NCBI GenBank assembly: GCA_032871835.1
Contig: CM065299.1
Span: 93,603,152-93,667,151 of the forward strand
From: Dipteronia dyeriana
Lineage: Eukaryota; Streptophyta; Magnoliopsida; Sapindales; Sapindaceae
Direction: 5' to 3'
DNA: 64,000 nucleotides
The position numbers were made by a program, and so were the translations under genes. Every line of letters starts with the position of its first letter. Position 1 is the stretch's first letter. The notes under the pieces were generated by a model that worked only from the letters and a program-made list of their open reading frames with translations, had not been told where the DNA came from and did no database searches. Shown piece after piece: positions 11,468-23,247 of this stretch.

Positions 11468-12340
11468 TTTTTGTAGAATTGTAAAAAATTCTTTGTAATT
11501 ATTTTTGTAGATTTGTATAAATTTGTAATTCTTTGTAAAGAATTCTTTGGATAGGTTAATAAAATCCCAAGTTTATCTTTTCTGAGCTGAATGGTCTTGA
11601 TCTGTTTTCATTGCTAAAGAAATTTCTTGACTGTTGCCGAGTATCTTATTAAACCAACTTTTTCTGACGTTCGCGTAACTTAACCAAGTATCTTATTAAA
11701 CCGGCCGCACCCGAATAATGCCAAGTATCTTATTAAACTGGCTAACTCTGATGCTCTGGTAACTTCACCGAGTATCTTATTAAACTGGTTGTCACCTGAA
11801 TAATTTTAATGTCAAGTATCTTATTAAACTGGCTAGTATTATTAACTGTGTCATCTTAAAATAGACAAGTGAGTTTATACTTGTGTTTCATACACAGTTG
11901 CTACCCGAACATTACATCATGGCTCACCATGATCATATGTTTGAGTCCTTACGCATTACCGAAGACGTCTCCCCAGTTTTTAAGTGAAAGGGTTTGCCGA
12001 ATCGTTAATCTTTTTTGAATTACTTAACACAGCTACTCATTTCACCGGAATTTTTCCTGATAGCGTCCCGAGCTGGTGCATCGGGTTTGCCTTTTTGCAA
12101 AAGTCATTTGACCTTGCTTGGCTAGAATGCTCCTTCGAGCTTCTCCACTCATTCGGGATTTAATGGTCCCGAGTATTCTTTGCATGTTCTTATTATCATG
12201 CTTGTCTTCCATATGTTCTTATTATCATATGTTCTTTTTGGAAATCTCGTGTTCGATTTTTTATTTATAAACTGCAAAATCAATAAAGTTTTAAATTCCA
12301 CAGCTAATATTTATCCTAACTAAAATTGTTCTGACAAGAA
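11468..12340. mobile_element. Element B: non-coding region between pol and the antisense ORF, with tandem subrepeats
   Basis: No coding sequence. It contains five copies of a unit with core (C/G)AGTATCTTATTAAAC(C/T)GG, starting near 11638, 11685, 11722, 11769 and 11813, spaced 37-47 bp apart. Tat-lineage elements often carry tandem subrepeats between pol and the 3' LTR. The rest (11840-12340) holds no feature I recognise. Confidence 0.7.
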
Positions 12341-13727
12341 AAAAAAAACAAAAAATAATTTAAGGATAGAAAATCTTCAGATATTGGGCATTGCATGATC
12401 GAGGTAAAACCCCTCCATTGGGTCGTGCAATCCAATATGCTCAATGGCCAGCTATTCCTTCGACTTTGTACGGGCCTTCCCATTTGTCAGCCAAGGAACC
12501 TGCAGCTTTATTTTTTGTGTTTAATAACACCTTCCTGAGTACCAGGTCTCCTAGCAGGAATTTTCTGACCCGAACGTGAAAGTTGTAGTGGCAATCTACT
12601 CTTTGCTGATATGTCATATTTCGTATTCGGGACTTCTCCCTTTTCTCTTCTAGCTCATCTAGACTTTGTAATAGCATATCTACGTTCTGATCTTCATCAT
12701 ATAGCCTGACCCGAGGTGACGTATACGATGTTTCTATAAGGATAACAACTTCTGTTCCAAACGCTAAAGTGAATGGAGTCTCTCCTATTGATGTTCTTGC
12801 TGTTGTCCGATATGCCCATAATACTTCGGGAAGCTTTTCAACCCAGCTTCCTTTCTTGGCATCTAGCTTTGGTTTGATTGTGTGCTTGATGATTTTGTTC
12901 ACTGCTTCCACCTGCCCATTTGTTTGAAGGTGGGCAGGTGTGACATAGTAATTGGCAATCTGGTACTCTTTGCACAGCTGTCTGAATTTCAGGTTGTCGA
13001 ACTGAGTGTCATTGTCAGTGATTATAACGTTTAGGACTCCAAACCTATAAAGTATATTCTTTTTCATGAAATTTGTGGTGTTTTCTTCTGTGATATGCAC
13101 TAATGCTTCAGCTTCTACCCACTTCGTGAAATAGTCAACGGCTACTATGGCATGCTTCGCTCCACCCCCTGTCCCAGCTGGCATTGGGCTGATTAGATCC
13201 AAACCCCATATGGAAAATGGCCATGGGGACGTGAGGTTTCTGAGCTGCTCAGGGGGCTGTCGGATGTCATTAGCAATCATTTGGCAAGTATTGCAACTTT
13301 CTGAACATTGTTGTGCATCTAAGAATATAGTAGGCCAATAATAGCCTTGCATGAGTACCTTATGTGCCAAACTTTTACCCCCAGTGTGGTTTTCGCAAAC
13401 TCCTCCATGGATTTCCTGTAATATCCGATATGCATCTTCCTCTGACACCCATCTTTGAAGCGTTCGGGAATACCCCTTTCTGTATAGTTCTCCTCCAACC
13501 AATGTGTACCTGGCTGATCTATACCTGATACATTTTGCTTGTAAGGGATCTTCCGGGAGCATGCCTTCTTCCAGGAACCTTTTTAGCTGATTCATCCAAC
13601 CGTCTGGCGGTGTTCGGATTTCTAAAATTTCTAAATTTCTTGGTTCAGTTGTGCTCGATTTAAGGAGATGTACAACCGGAATAGTCTTTGGCCTGATTGT
13701 GGTTGTTGCTGACGCTAGCTTGGACAA
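12341..13727 (-). pseudogene. Element B integrase domain
   Basis: The longest open stretch of element B (13727-12441; 428 codons). An HHCC zinc-binding module is visible at residues H107, H114, C145 and C148. The DDE catalytic triad is D177 (WGLDLI), D238 (IITDND) and E274 (NGQVEAVN), with 35 residues between the second and third, as in retroviral-type integrases. A GPY/F-like module (KWEGPYKVE) lies near the end. A stop after residue 428 interrupts the tail, and the same frame continues for about 25 codons. The first 30 residues are the tail of RNase H. The catalytic residues are kept, but upstream domains are broken, so it is not made as part of an intact polyprotein. Confidence 0.85.
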
Positions 13728-14090
13728 TGTGTCTGCCTTTTCATTCTCCTCCCTGGGGATCTGGACAATCTTATATTCTTTAAATCTCTAGTGGAGTTGT
13801 TTTGCAATGTCACGGTAGGCTATCATGCCTTCATCCTTGGCTTGGTACTCGTCCAGGACTTGGTTGACAACTACCTGTGAATCGCTGAATATCTCGACCT
13901 CATCTGCCCCGAGAGCTATGCAGACTCTGAGTTCAGCTATGAGCGCCTCGTACTCAGCTTGATTGTTGGTTGCTTTGAAATCAAATCTCATGGCACATTC
14001 AACTTCATCTCCTTCTGGAGTGCATAGTACGATCCTTGCCCCACTGCCATGAGTATTGGAAGAGCCATCTACGTATAATTTCTATGGGAA
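13728..14090 (-). pseudogene. Element B second RNase H domain
   Basis: Contains KLYVDGSSNTHGSGA near 14080-14040, followed by NNQAEYEALIAELR and IFSDSQVVVNQ. This is the D-E-D pattern of the RNase H fold placed before the integrase. It is separate from the Ty3-type RNase H at 14190-14560. Two RNase H domains in a row are a known mark of Tat-lineage plant Ty3/gypsy elements. A stop just before KLYVDG and another after KQLH interrupt the frame. Confidence 0.7.
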
Positions 14091-14189
14091 TTTTTTGCTC
14101 AACATTCTTTTTGCTTCCAGGTTTGGCTTTGTGAACTTTGCTATAAAATCTGTCACTGCTTGCCCTTTGAGGGATGTCCTGGGGACATA

Positions 14190-15240
14190 GTGGATGTCGA
14201 ATTCACTTAGCTCGATTGTCCATTTAGTCAGTCTTCCTGAAATCTCTGACTTCTGTAGAATTTACTTTAATGAGCAGTCGGTGAGAACCTGGATTGTTTG
14301 AGCTTGAAAATATGGCCTTAGCTTTCTTACTGCCGAAACCAATGCTATAGCGATTTTTTCTGCCTGTGAATACCTGGTTTCGGCTGGTAGAAGTGTCTTG
14401 TTGGTGTAAAACACCGGCTTCTGTACTCCATCTTCTGTTCTAACTAGGGCTGAGCTTGCTGCTAGTTCTGTGATTGATAAATATAGCTGGAGTATCTCTC
14501 TTATATGTGCTTTTGAGAGGATGGGTGTTTGCCCTAGGTATTCCTTGATTTTTAGAAAAGCCTGTTCACACTCTTCATTTCATTCGAGCCATTTTTCCTT
14601 TTTTGATTACTTTAAAAAAAGGTGAGCATCTGTCTGTTGCTTTTGAGATGAATCTACCCAAGGAAGCTAAGCATCATGTTAGGCGCTGTACTTCTTTGAG
14701 TGTATTTGGTGAAGTCATTTTCTGCAAGGCCTGGATCTTCTCGGGGTTGACTTCAATTCCTCTTTGGTGAACTTAAAAACCCAGGAATCTTCCTGAAGGA
14801 ACTCTGAATAAACACTTGTTCGGATTTAGCTTCATCTGGTATCTCCTTAAGACATCAAACATTTCTTGCATATCTGAAGTATGCTTGTCTGCTGTGATGC
14901 TCTTGGTCAGCATGTCATCAATGTACACTTTCATATTCCTTCATATTTGCCGTGAAAAGATTTTGTTGACCAACCTTTGATAGCTTGCTCCTGCGTTTTT
15001 CAATCCGAAGGGCATCACTGTATAGCAGTATAAACCCTAATCAGTTGTGAATGTTGTTTTTTCTTCGTCAGCCTTGTTCATTCTGATCTAGTTATACCCC
15101 GAGTAAGCATCCATAAAACTGAGAAATCTGTGGCCTGATGTCGCATCCGCCAACTGATCTATCCTCGGAAGTGGGAAACTATCTTTCGGGCACGCCTTGT
15201 TCAGATCTGTAAAATCTACGCACATCCTTCACTGTCCATT
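14190..15240 (-). pseudogene. Element B reverse transcriptase core and first RNase H, with many stops
   Basis: Reverse transcriptase motifs are recognisable on the minus strand: FMDAYSGYN near 15115, MPFGLKNAGA near 15015-14988, and the catalytic YIDDM near 14925-14911. The Ty3-type RNase H follows with TLLPAETRYSQAEK near 14410-14370. Multiple in-frame stops (for example at 15231 after KKNGQ, and after SGYN) and frame breaks show that the enzyme is dead. Confidence 0.8.
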
Positions 15241-15777
15241 CTTCTTTTGGACGAGGACTACATTAGCTACCCATTGAGGGTAATTGACCTTTCTAATTGA
15301 TCCTACAGCGAGTAGCGTTTCTACTTCCTGTTTGATTGCATGGCTTCTCTCGAGATTGAATAACTTTCTCTTTTGTGTCACCGATTTTATATTCAGGTCT
15401 ACAGTAAGATGGTGAGATATTATTTGGGCATCTATCCCGACCATGTCTTCATCACTCCAAGCAAACACATCTCTGTACTCTTTAAGTAGATCAATGAGGC
15501 TTTGTTTGACTCTTCCTTCCAGGTTGGCCCCGATCTTGACCTTTTTGTTTGGTTTATTTTCTTTCAAGGTGATTTCTTCAACCGGTTCAGTTTTGGATTC
15601 ATTTGGCTCTTCCCTTGGATCTAATTCGAATGATAATGGCTTTTCGTTATGACTCGACTGTGTTATAGTGCAAACCTGTTCATTCTTGTCCTTGTATACT
15701 GACAGGTTAGCTCTTCGGACCATCTCTTGGGATCTCTTGAATACATCGACCCCTTGTTCAGTCGGGGATTTTATCAT
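15229..15777 (-). pseudogene. Element B protease-RT linker and N-terminal reverse transcriptase
   Basis: An open stretch of 182 codons. It contains LLKEYRDVFAWSDEDMVGI and KQEVETLLAVGSIRKV, then VVLVQKKNGQ, the usual start of the plant Ty3/gypsy RT fold. A stop replaces the residue expected after KKNGQ. The first 80 residues are charged linker. Confidence 0.8.
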
Positions 15778-16262
15778 TAAGGCATAAGTGGCTGTTACGG
15801 GCTTAGTTTTATTCAGGAATGGTCATCTCAATAGTGCATTATATGGCCAATTGTTCAAGTCTACCACCACGAAGTAGAGCAATACAGTTCTCTGGTAAGG
15901 TGCCACTCCAATCTTCACAGGTAGCTTTACCGTCTCGAGTGACCTGACCTCAACTCCCCCGAATCCTCTGAGTGGGGTATGGAAGGGTTGTAGGTCCTTT
16001 CGGTCTAACCAGAGTTGATCGTAGACGGCTACATTGAGAATGTCTGTTGAGCTTCCATTATCTATAAGGATTCTCCTGACTTCTCGGTGACCAATCTGGG
16101 CACTTATGACCAAGGCGTCATTTGCCGAACATCAACGTCGTGTGAGTCTGCTTCTGTGAATGTTATTGGGTCTCATCCTTCCTTTACCCTCTTCTGGTCT
16201 GGATCGACCGAGTTTACATCAAAGTTATTTCTTACTTCTGCTGCTTCTTTAATTTCCTGAGT
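15778..16262 (-). pseudogene. Element B aspartic protease
   Basis: The open part (16113-15823) contains RRILIDNGSSTDIL, with the aspartic protease active-site motif in the form DNGS, and VKIGVAPYQRTV further on. A stop at 15822-15820 interrupts it after NALLR. The stretch 16114-16262 continues gag-protease sequence with frame breaks. Confidence 0.75.
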
Positions 16263-17880
16263 TCACTCTTGGATACTTCTTTCAGTGGATGATCCTCCAA
16301 AGATCGTATGAATTAATTGATTGGCCTCTAGACTGACCCTCTGATTTCGACCGGAGCTATGATCGGCCCTGATCTCTTTCTTTGCTTCTGATTTTTCATC
16401 CCTTTTCAAGATCACATCTTGTAGATGTCCTTCCCGAATGAGGGTTTCTATGTAATCTCTGAGCTGATAACACTTGGAGGTCTCATGACCGGTTTCCTTA
16501 TGGAACCTGCAGTATTTGATTGTATCTCGCCAAGCAAACTGAGATTGACGGCGTGGCTCTTGTACCATATTCTTTGTTTCCAGAATGGCCAGGATTTTCT
16601 CCTGCTTTTTTCGAATATGAGTGTAGTTTGTGTATCTGCCTCGGTATTTTTCCGTGGTTTATTCGGCATTATGCCCGTTTCCCCCATCATTGCTCTTTTC
16701 TTTGCCGTTTCCTTTCTGTTTTCCCTTCTGGTTATGTACCTTGAACTCGGCGTCCTTCTGTTTGGGTTTTCCTCCATGCATGTAGCATCCTTCCGTGGCA
16801 AACTCTTCTTCGTCGGCCAGTACATATCCTCCCGCCATATCCATCATGTCTGCATATCTGGTCAGACAGGCTCTTCTTAAATCAAAAGATAGTCGTCCAT
16901 TCTGCAGGTTGTTGATGAATGCAGCGATTATTGCTTCATCGTTTGCACTACCAATTTCTGATACCGCTTGGCCGAATCTCCCCAGGTATTTCTTCAGTGA
17001 CTCATATCTCCCTTGTTTTATTTGAGCAAGGTGAGCCGCTGACTTTTTCCTGTGAACATGATGCTTGCTGGGGGCAATCTCCCAAACCACCTTGAACCCA
17101 TATCTCCCAGAGTTTATGGAAAGTTGAGACATAGTAAGGGATCATTGTAGGTATACTGAGTCATGGCACTTTTATAGCTTCTCACGTGCTCCTTTGGATC
17201 TGTATCTTTCTTAAACTGTTCCACGTGTGGTATCCTAAACCTTTCTGGGAATGGGGTCCGTAAGATTTCCCTGGTGAATGGACTGTCAGAATCGTCATCA
17301 GATAAGTCGTTATACCCATAACGTCTGACCAGTGCATCCATTTGAGGTCTGTTGTTCTCGACTTCTCGAGTTAAGCTCTGGATTACGACGTCTCTGCCTC
17401 CCACTGGACTTCCCCGATGGTCGAACCGCTGGGTGATTGTCATTCCTCTTTCTGGCTCTTCACTTTAATGTCGGGTTTCACGTATGATTCCGTGATGACG
17501 CTTGAGATAGAGCCGATCGCTGTCATCTGATGACGACCGATCTCGGTGCCAGTCATGTTTGCAGTGTCTAACACGGGCTGTCTGATCCTGGTTCTGTCTC
17601 TGGCGTGGTCGTTCCTCTTCAGGTGTTTCACGTCCAGCCTGATTGATTGGAATAGGTTTCTTCCGACTCCTGGTGTATTTATTTCTGACCCTACTACAAC
17701 CGAACGAAGCCTCGCAGGTGGGAGGTTAGGAGTTTGTGCTTCTGTAGCCAATAGATCAACTCCTTCCTTTGCTGCATCTGCCACCAATTGTTGCAACGGC
17801 TCTCGAAAGCACTGTCGCAGGTCTCTGCTGGTCAGAGGAACTTGCTGGATCCCCGTCAGGAATGTAGGTTGGTTCTCCAT
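16263..17880 (-). pseudogene. Element B gag (capsid and zinc-knuckle-like region)
   Basis: Three overlapping open stretches in different frames: 17880-17440, 17443-17114 and 17132-16659, then 16568-16263. Gag signatures are FRIPHVEQFKKDTDPKEHV in the second and LAQIKQGRYESLKKYLGRF in the third. The last contains CRFHKETGHETSKC near 16511-16470, a nucleocapsid-like cysteine-histidine motif. At least three frameshifts have broken the gene. Confidence 0.8.
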
Positions 17881-18017
17881 TGTTGCGGCGAGATCCCGCG
17901 AGGTACTGCCAACATGGAAGTTGTCCGGAGATTTTTAGACATCCCCAGAATTGCTTCTGCTTCCTTCCATCGCTTTTGATCAAGTCGGAGGTTCACCCCC
18001 TCCTTCTAGCGCCAATT
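17881..18017 (-). mobile_element. Element B 5' leader and primer-binding site
   Basis: Reading the minus strand from the LTR edge at 18018, TTGGCGCTAGAAGGAGG follows within 3 bases (about 18016-18000). TGG at this position is typical of a tRNA primer-binding site. I cannot name the tRNA with confidence. The rest is a short untranslated leader before the gag start near 17880. Confidence 0.7.
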
Positions 18018-18885
18018 TATTGACGTCGATTTTTGGATATGCCAACAAGGATTGGATTTCGGCTATTAATTCAAAGAGAACGAGACTAGAGAAAGTAATC
18101 AAGACACAAGTTTTACATAGTAAAACTATGATGGTCGGAGAAACATCCACGGGTGGTTGTATGATCAACCAAGCCAAAATCCAATATGAATAAAGTTATT
18201 ACAATCCATAATCTCTCTTTTTTCTTCTATGATTGATGTATCTCTGTCCCCTTTTGCGAGATTATGGGTCTATTTATATATTTATAGAACCCTAATCTGC
18301 TTTGTACAAGTAATAGATCTTTGTATTCAATTACAATTATGTACTTGCTTGAAGCTGATCGACTTCTTTCCTGTTTCGGAGTCTTGTATTAAGAGTGAAT
18401 GAGACTCTAGTAACGTAGTCCAATTAGGACTTATTTCCTTATAAGAGTAGTTTTTTTGAAGAAATAAAGTTGATGTCTGATTGGGAACCTTTCCTGTTTA
18501 ATATTCTATTTTTATTGGGATTCCTTTTTGATATGGATATCTCTGTGCATCCTAATGACTTGATCCGTGTGAGTTATGCACTGAGGCCTTTATTTGATTT
18601 TTATCATGTTTGTCCCGAGTAAGAGCAATACCAGCTGATCCCGAGTAGCGCCAGTTGTTTCCGAGTAGAAATGTCACTTAATCAACCCCTAGCGTCATAA
18701 GCTGATCCCGAGTAGTATATGATGTCGATTGACCCTGAGTAGGTTTTGTTCAATATCTGCTTTCTCGGGTTCTCTTCTTCGGTGATGTCTTGTAGGATAT
18801 TTTCTGAATGTCTATTCGGATGTCCACTTGGCAATTTATCCTCTTTGTTGATGATGTGTAAGTACGATAAAATTCACATATGACA
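18018..18885 (-). repeat. 5' LTR of Tat-type element B (868 bp)
   Basis: Direct repeat of 7239-8074. The inner edge reads TATTGACGTCG where the other LTR has TGTTGATGTCG. The outer edge is ATATGACA, followed by caatc, the near-match to aaatc before the left LTR. The TATA-like box is near 18270-18285 on the minus strand. Many differences from the partner LTR are C/T or G/A changes. Confidence 0.9.
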
Positions 18886-19023
18886 CAATCACATTATTTT
18901 TATTTTTTTACTCAATTAAAATTCATTTCCAACAACAAATTTTTCAAATTTATTTCCAACAGTTTATTTCCATACATTTTTTTACATTTTTTCTTCAAGG
19001 ATTTTTATAATTCAATTTTTTAA
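18886..19023 (+). mobile_element. hAT transposase leader, right side of the element B insertion
   Basis: AT-rich leader running into the ATG at 19024. Together with 7015-7238 it would form one leader if element B were removed. Confidence 0.4.
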
Positions 19024-21175
19024 ATGGCAAGTGAAAGTGGAGATAGTCTGAGGCGTTCCATTTCGATGAAAGGTAAGGGTCGTATGCCGGACAATGTCAG
19101 ATATGAAGACACCGTCTATCATGAGTTCCTGCAACATAAAACCTATGTTGAATGCCTAAACTCTTATCATCCCCTTCTAATAATTTTTGAAGTCGAATCC
19201 GATGTCACCCCCCATTTCACAAGTCAATCAGAAAATATACATGATCTGCCTCTAGATTTTGAATTTGAACCACCTAAGGAAGAGAAGTTACAAAAGCAAC
19301 CCAAATCTAATCTCTTCGTACTCCATATGAAGAAAGTAACGCAAGCAGATGGAAGCACTGTAGTTGTTTGCAATTACTGTAAAAAAAAGAATTTAAGTGG
19401 AGCAAATCTAGAGGAAATGGCTCATATCAAAAGCATATAACGAACAGCTATCCAAACGTACAGGCCATATCGAATTCACAAGCCCAAATTTCCAGATATG
19501 CTACCCCTAACAAACAATTATTTAAATATAGTGATGAAAAAATAGAGAAAAAATAGCTAGAATGGTTGCAGTAGAACACTTACCATTTAGTTTTGGTAAA
19601 AATGTTGATTATTAATTATTGACAACAAGCATTAAACCATGTTGCATGTCGTGTTCCTAGAACCACTCTCACACGTACACTTCCTAACATTTATTGCAAA
19701 GACAAAAGGAAGTTGGAATTTTTTTTGAAAAATATAATGGGCATGTTTCTGTATGTGTCGACATATGGACTAAACATTTGCAAATACATTTATACTTGAG
19801 TGTCACTTGCCATTATATGGGTAATGCATGGACTATCCAAAAAATGATTCTTGCATTTAGAGTTTTTGATAATGCACTTACTGTTGATAATATTTTTAAA
19901 CAGCTTAAAATTATTTTTAAAAAGTGTAAAATTGAAAATAAAACTTTTACAATTTGCTTTGATAATGCTTCCAACAATATCACAGTTATTCCTGATTTAA
20001 TTGATTTATACAAACCTTATCTCTATGATAAAAAATTTCATCAAAGATGTGCATGTCATGTTTTAAGTTTATGTGTTCAAGATTTTATTAAACCTATTAA
20101 AGATGTCCTCTATTATTTGTGGAAACATCCATCTGCAATGAAAGCATGGGTAAAGTTTTGTAAACACCTCGCGACGTTCTAACAAGTTGGAGTTATACTT
20201 ATAATTTGCTTGCTCAAAGTTATGATTATAGGGATTTATCAGTTATTTTTATTCAATATAATATTAGTCACATTAATTTTTATTCAAACCATTGAAATAT
20301 TTGTACAAAAATTTATGGTTTGTTTAAAATCTTTAATAATGCTACTAACGATTTATCTGGTATTTATTATCCTACAACTAATTTATTTATTATTGAGAGT
20401 GTTAATATCATTGGTGCATTTTCTGAGTATTCATCCGATATAGAATTACTAGAGTCCATTAATGCTATGAAAACAAAATTGTTAGAATATTATAAAGAGT
20501 TTTCAACTGTTTATTTGATTGCAATATGTTTTGATCCACATTGTAGATTAGAAAATTTGTTTGAATATGTAACTGTTTATTATCAATGTTTAGAAATAAA
20601 TTATAATGTTACTATGTCTTCTTATAGATATAACTCAATTAAGACCTAATTGCATGAGTTATATGATGAATATCTTAGAGTTTATGGTTCATCACTGAAC
20701 ATAGATGTTCCACAAACTCAAAATGTATCTCATTCCTCAACATCCTCCAGATTAATGGGGTTAGGGTATAAACTGTTATCCCAAAAAATAAAAAAATTAC
20801 GAGGTTCTTCTTCATCAAGCTTGATCTCATATTCTGAGGTTGAAAGTTATCTAAGTACTTCTTTTGAGGTTATAGGAGACAGTGATGTTAAAAATTTGAT
20901 ATCCTACATCGGTTGAGTGAGCATGAAATGTACTTTTAGCTATTATAGTCAAACAAATTCTTTCAACCTCAGTTTCTACCGTAGTTATGGAACAAGAGCT
21001 TGGCGACAATGAAAATATTTTGGACGCAAGACATTCACTTTTGAGTTCGAAATCAATTCAAATACAAGCTTGTTGATGATTAGACCAAGGTGCAAAACAG
21101 ACAACAAGAAATCGATCAAGATGCACCCTATGATTTCTTCAATGATGACCAGCAAACCCTTACCATTGGAACGGA
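19024..21175 (+). pseudogene. hAT-family transposase, decayed
   Basis: Pieces of a BED zinc-finger/hAT transposase in changing frames: 19024-19440, 19694-20182, 20320-20649 and 20650-20916, then fragments to about 21175. The first part has VCNYCKKK, a C-x2-C of a BED-type finger, before a frame break. The second has VSVCVDIWTK, FTICFDNASNN and RCACHVLSLCVQDF, typical of the catalytic region of plant hAT (RICESLEEPER-like) transposases. The region near 20960-21000 resembles the hAT dimerisation segment. Stops and frameshifts between pieces mean it cannot make transposase. It is the gene into whose leader element B inserted. Confidence 0.75.
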
Positions 21176-21623
21176 TGGCAGTGATTAGTTACGGTGCCAC
21201 CTCACATCACGTCATCACCAAACCTGTAATAAAAGGTAAGAGAACTATGTGACATTTGATTCCTCTAAACCCTAAGATGATATGTAGACAACTTAATTAA
21301 GTGGTAAAAATTAAATGCAAGACCAATTTTAATTTTTTTTAGTTTTATTTTAATTTCTTTTTTTAATTTGTCATATATTTATTTTATTTGAATTTCAGGT
21401 TACCCAGTAAAGTGCATTTACAATTTTACACGTCTAATAATTTCTTTTTAAAAAAAATGATATATATATATAACTGAACCATCAAAACCGTCGAAATCAA
21501 AGAATCGAAATCGAAATCGAAATAGGAACCGAAATCGAGAACCGAAACCGAATCAGACTGAGGTCATGACAAGACTGTGAGGCCAAAAATGACCAAGGAA
21601 GGAATCAAAGGAGTACTTCCCCC
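21176..21623. mobile_element. hAT 3' region with subterminal repeats
   Basis: AT-rich tail, then repeated 'aaatcgaaatcgaa' and 'aaccgaaaccgaa' at 21480-21545. These resemble the subterminal repeats at 6186-6440, so this is probably the right end of the hAT element. A terminal inverted repeat was not pinned down. Confidence 0.4.
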
Positions 21624-22629
21624 TAGGGGTGGGCACCAACCCGCCAACCTAACCCAACCCGACCAACCCGACTAGATTGGGTTGGGTTGCTTTTAAGATT
21701 GGGTTTGGTTAGGTTAATAAAATATAACCCAATCCAACCCGACATAAATAAAAAAAAATTACTATTAGATTTATTATGAAATCTCAATTTTTAAAAAATA
21801 ATTAAAAATTTTACTCATGCACCATTTATAATATTTTAAATGACAAATAAAAATACATAATTTTAAATATTGTATACCGTAAAATATAATACATTTATTA
21901 AAACTATGCGATTATATTAATATATTCCTTGATTATACTTTAAAATGCTATTTTTTCCTTGGGATTTGATTAAGAATTTAGTAGAAAAAGTCTAATAATT
22001 GTATATAAACTCAAACTATTATGTTGGTTGAAATAAATAATAGATTATCCAACTACGGGATATTTAACAAAATGATTATAATTGTAAAATGAATGGGAGA
22101 CTTAGATGGAGACTTTCCAAGTTGGATAAATTGCTATATATTTTTTTTTAATTATGTAAGAGATATTTAAACAATTTGTATTATATTTTATGATTTGATT
22201 TTGATGCTTTTAAGTAATCTAAACTCAACGTGATATGATATTATGGTGAAAAATTATTTTAAATTTGAATTTTGATATAACAAAATTTGAATTTAAATAT
22301 ATTTTTTCTATTGGGCTTAAAAAGCCCAACCCGATCAACCCAACCTAGCCCAACCCGATCAACCCAACCTAACCCAACCCAACCCGATAGCTTGAATCTT
22401 CATTTCATTTTTTAATTTGTAATTTTTAATCAAAAGGGGAAATGGATAAACGGGGGAGGGGGAAACAAAGAAAATGGGGAACTGAGGTTGGAGATGGAGA
22501 TACCTCCCTCCAAAATTCTCATCTCCATTTTCTCATTTGAGAAAATGGGTGGGAATGAAGAAAGGTCTGGAAAGTGGGGATAAGGATGAAGGAACTTATA
22601 TCTATCTCATTTCCCCAATGTGCACCCTA
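21624..22629. mobile_element. Non-autonomous hAT-like sequence with AACCC-rich subterminal repeats
   Basis: Starts TAGGGGTGGGCACC, followed by many aacccaaccc/gggttggg repeats (21640-21740), which return at 22318-22388. From 22430 to 22629 there is a different G-rich segment ending 'ccccaatgtgcaccCTA'. That end resembles the terminus of the element at 51831. It may be one element or two fused remnants. No coding capacity. Confidence 0.5.
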
Positions 22630-23202
22630 TCTACGTATGTGGGAATTGTGATTTACGTAACCAATAATTGATGATTTTCTATAACTAGAGAAACACATAT
22701 GAATGAGAGAAACAATAAAAACCTATAAAGAGAGAGAAAGTATAAATGGAGATTCAAGTTATTAAAATTAATAAGAGTGGAAAAATTATTATTGATGAGA
22801 GAAAAAACTAAAAAAAAAAAAAAGAAGGTAATTAAATATGATGGATATCAAAGTCAATTAAAGAATTTTAAAGGGTATTGGTCAAACCACTCATAGATAT
22901 ACTGAGAAGTGATAAATATGAACAGCGTTAAAATTATAGAAATAAAAACTGTAATTTGGCCCCTCGACAAAACATTACAACAAGAATTTTTTCAGTTATG
23001 ACGCCGTCACCAAAGTATAAGGATGAGACTGTACGGAAGGATGAAGTGGACACGGTTTTAGTGGGGTCTACTTAAAAACTCACTAACAAGTACCAAAACT
23101 CGAATCAGATGATTCCACATCAGCAAAGAGTCTCTTGGGCAACGTCTTTGGTAAGTTGAGAAGTAGACCGGCCAAAAGAATGTCAAGTCTAAGACCATAA
23201 TA

Positions 23203-23247
<45 letters not shown>

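Noticed and set aside
16425..16880. 151-codon + strand open stretch rich in hydrophobic residues
   Set aside because: Shadow of the minus-strand gag; its sequence shows no membrane-protein family and the gag frame is well supported.
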